Shown piece by piece: positions 8,636 through 10,197 of a DNA stretch of 10,197 bases. The notes under the pieces were generated by a model. That model was given only the letters and a program-made list of their open reading frames with translations, did not search any database and had not been told where the DNA came from. This stretch comes from Clavulina sp. PMI_390. Taxonomy: Eukaryota; Basidiomycota; Agaricomycetes; Cantharellales; Hydnaceae. The stretch covers positions 1 through 10,197 of the forward strand of contig WIDE01000209.1 of NCBI GenBank assembly GCA_015039315.1, given 5' to 3'. Position numbers and translations under genes: made by a program. Within the stretch, counting starts at the first letter, position 1; each line of letters begins with the position of its first letter.

Positions 8636-9561
8636 GCTCATGAGTAGACAGTAGTCAAGGAAGCAAGGTTCCCCCTCCAGACCAGACCAGATCTTAGAGG
8701 AACTATTGTGTCTCCACGCGCCCCCATCCTTAATATCATCTATTACCCCCTCTTCTCAGCCTCTTAGTGTCAGGTGTGAGTGAAGACCCTAAGTGACCTC
8801 AGAAGCTCAAGACCAAGCAGAGCTTGTTGTCTGTGCCTTGGGTTGCAAGCAGCATAGCTGGTGGGATCCAAGAGTGATTGCCCACAGGACAGCTAGGTGT
8901 CTGCCTCAGCCAGGACAGAACAAGTTGGATTAGTCTTTAGCCAGAGTTCCCTATTGGCCTCCCTTCATTTCCTTTACACTTCTGGAGTATTGTCTCCACT
9001 GAGTAGAACCACAACCCCTGAACACACCAAGAACCAAGTTCATCCGTGTGCCATACCTCCTACACTAGGGTTTTTTTGTTTTGTTTGTTGGATGTTGATG
9101 ATTGTTTGGTGCTGTCTGTTTCCTCACAGTCTGCTTGTGCCATCCCTGTAGTGTGTAAGGTCAATCCCTGTGTTGGCAGGTAATTACTTGCATCTTATGT
9201 ACCTACAGATCAGTGTAATTTAGCAGGTAGATTGCTAGCAGTCTTGCCCAATCCATTTGTTTTATTTTCTTATGTTGTGCACACCCAGAAAGACAACTAG
9301 CAACAATCTGTAATAGCAGTGGGACCCAGGGATTCATCTGTTGTCACTCCAGCAACATATTTCCAATAGGTGTGGGGCCATTAACCAGTGCTCTCATGAG
9401 TCGCTGGAAAATCATCCCACACCCTGCACCACCACATTTTTTTATCTTATCATGCAAATCATTCATTTTATCTTCAGATTATTTGTTTCATCTTATCTTT
9501 TATCACCAGGATCTATTGTTTTGCCATCCCCTACTTGTTTGGGCATGTTTGTATCAGTCAG

Positions 9562-9646
9562 CAAATAAAATCAACATGTTGGTTAGCAAATCAAATGGGC
9601 ATAGGGCTGACAAATCAAAAGCAAGAAGGGGATCAACCAATCAGAA
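9562..9646 (+). repeat. Degenerate 25-bp repeat with CAAATCA core
   Basis: Motifs CAAATAAAAT, CAAATCAAAT, CAAATCAAAA and CCAATCAGAA begin at 9562, 9587, 9611 and 9637, spacings 25, 24 and 26 bp. The bases between are poorly conserved. It lies just left of the hairpin. It may be a worn minisatellite or a group of binding sites; chance cannot be excluded. Confidence 0.45.
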
Positions 9647-9679
9647 TCAAGATAGAGAAGTCAGAGTTTCCTGGTTCAA

Positions 9680-9865
9680 ATGCAAAAAAGAGAGGTATCT
9701 GACCCACACACCATATTCCCTTCTACAATAGCTTTCAACAAATCAGTGCTACATGCAGATAAAAATAAACAAGTCTGGCACCAACCATACAAGCTGGCAG
9801 GAATAGCACAAGCAGACTGTAGAAGGGAATATGGTGCATGGGTCAGATACCTCTCATTTTCGCAT
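9680..9865. repeat. Long inverted repeat (hairpin, MITE-like)
   Basis: Arms 9680-9727 and 9818-9865 are 48 bases each and match at 44 positions when one is complemented (shared core GAGAGGTATCTGACCCA, then ACCATATTCCCTTCTACA). The 90-bp loop shows no coding potential. Total length of 186 bp and the snap-back form suit a small foldback or MITE-like element, or an RNA hairpin source of small RNAs. No clear target-site duplication is visible at the arm ends, so the exact borders and class are open. Confidence 0.9.
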
Positions 9866-9934
9866 TTTTCACTAATAAACCTGACTTTGGGATGTGGAAA
9901 TAGGACCTTGGTCAGACTCACCATTTAGAAAAAG

Positions 9935-10099
9935 TATTTGTTCTCCAGAGATTTGGAATTGATTCCCAGAGGGGGGTGTAGATTCCCAGAGAGGGGTATT
10001 GATTCCCAGAGGGGGGTATTGATTCCCAGAGAGGGGTGGGTATTCCCAGAGCTAGTTAGGTGGGTGTTCCCAGAGAAAGGTGGGTGTGGTTTCCCAGAG
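9935..10099 (-). repeat. Right 20-bp tandem array, inverted
   Basis: Eight copies of the CCCAGAG core lie at 9944 (TCCAGAG), 9965, 9985, 10005, 10025, 10045, 10069 and 10093. The period is 20 bp, with a 21-bp innermost step and two 24-bp outer steps. The inner edge CTCTGGAGAACAAATA (complement, 9935-9950) is identical to 348-363 in the left array. It shares orientation with the middle array. The outermost copies are followed by AATATT and the CACTA-like end. Confidence 0.92.
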
Positions 10100-10133
10100 T
10101 AATATTTGTGCAAGAGAGTTTCTCCTGATAGTG
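10100..10133 (-). mobile_element. Candidate CACTA-like right terminus
   Basis: Read inward from 10133 the complement begins CACTATCAGGAGAAAC, 34 bp before the first CTCTGGG unit. CACTA-superfamily transposons (including the Plavaka group known from Agaricomycetes) end in CACTA/G and carry short subterminal repeats in both orientations, which is the layout here. A clear matching left end is not seen: the 1-186 flank has only a weak ATCA..AGAA resemblance, so the terminus is a candidate only. Confidence 0.4.
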
Positions 10134-10197
10134 GGCTGTTTTACCCAAAAGTGCTACACTAAAGTTAGGTTTAGATATGTAGGTAAATAATGTTAGT
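10134..10197. other. Right flank
   Basis: AT-rich DNA with GGGCTGTTTTACCC immediately after the candidate terminus; no gene visible. No 3-bp duplication can be confirmed because the left terminus is not defined. Confidence 0.4.

Larger units (their letters stand above)
8312..9679. other. CpG-depleted non-coding DNA between middle and right arrays
   Basis: No recognisable protein on either strand; the longest open frames are about 120 codons or less and look random. Only about five CpG sites are visible in some 1,350 bases. Small structures are present: GATCATGTTCA twice (near 8396 and 8444), GTTCCTCTTTTGT twice 18 bp apart (8587 and 8605), a TATA box (8628-8635), and a T-rich patch near 9430-9520. 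It may be interior of a DNA transposon, or a decayed LTR-type promoter segment; I cannot decide. Confidence 0.5.

Noticed and set aside
8491..8860. Possible solo LTR starting TGTTTGAG with the TATA box inside
   Set aside because: No matching CA end, primer site or second copy could be identified.
9372..9731. Plus-strand frame of 119 codons
   Set aside because: Low-complexity translation that runs into the hairpin arm; no recognisable domain.

Overview
The window looks like repeat-rich, gene-poor nuclear DNA of a filamentous fungus, most likely a basidiomycete of the Agaricomycetes. The reason is a Ty3/gypsy polyprotein of the kind common in mushroom genomes: a proline-rich and collagen-like Gag, a CCHC knuckle, then protease, reverse transcriptase and RNase H in Ty3 order. 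The lineage call is inference from protein style; no host gene is visible. I see no intact protein-coding gene, tRNA, rRNA or CRISPR array.

Layout, left to right. 1-186 is plain CpG-free flank. 187-376 is a minisatellite of 20-bp units (core CTCTGGGAATCAACAC) reading rightward. About 377-7062 is a broken Ty3/gypsy retrotransposon on the minus strand: one LTR at about 6503-7062, gag 6495-3388, protease to about 2020, reverse transcriptase and RNase H to about 701, then a linker that ends at the left array. Integrase and the second LTR are absent. 7063-8094 is old CpG-depleted DNA with a 60-bp duplication. 8095-8304 is a second 20-bp array, inverted relative to the first. 8305-9679 is more CpG-depleted non-coding DNA. 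9680-9865 is a long near-perfect hairpin. 9935-10099 is a third, inverted array, followed by a CACTA-like end at about 10133.

The parts fit a nested-transposon reading. The three arrays share the unit, the 20-bp period, a 21-bp last step on the inner side and an AACAAATA motif just inside, and the left one faces the other two. That is what subterminal transposase-binding repeats of a large DNA transposon (CACTA-like by its right end) would look like. The retrotransposon entered this body later: it keeps its CpG sites while the DNA on both sides has almost none, and the composition changes at the LTR edge. It was then cut by a deletion that removed its integrase end, and is decaying by C-to-T change. 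All seven stops in the gag-to-protease frame are TGA, and two of the pol TGA stops sit where the family has arginine, as expected from CGA losing a methylated C.

The most interesting object is the three-array architecture with its shared inner boundary. Its transposase is not in the window, so the DNA element is either non-autonomous or lost its gene in the same deletion.
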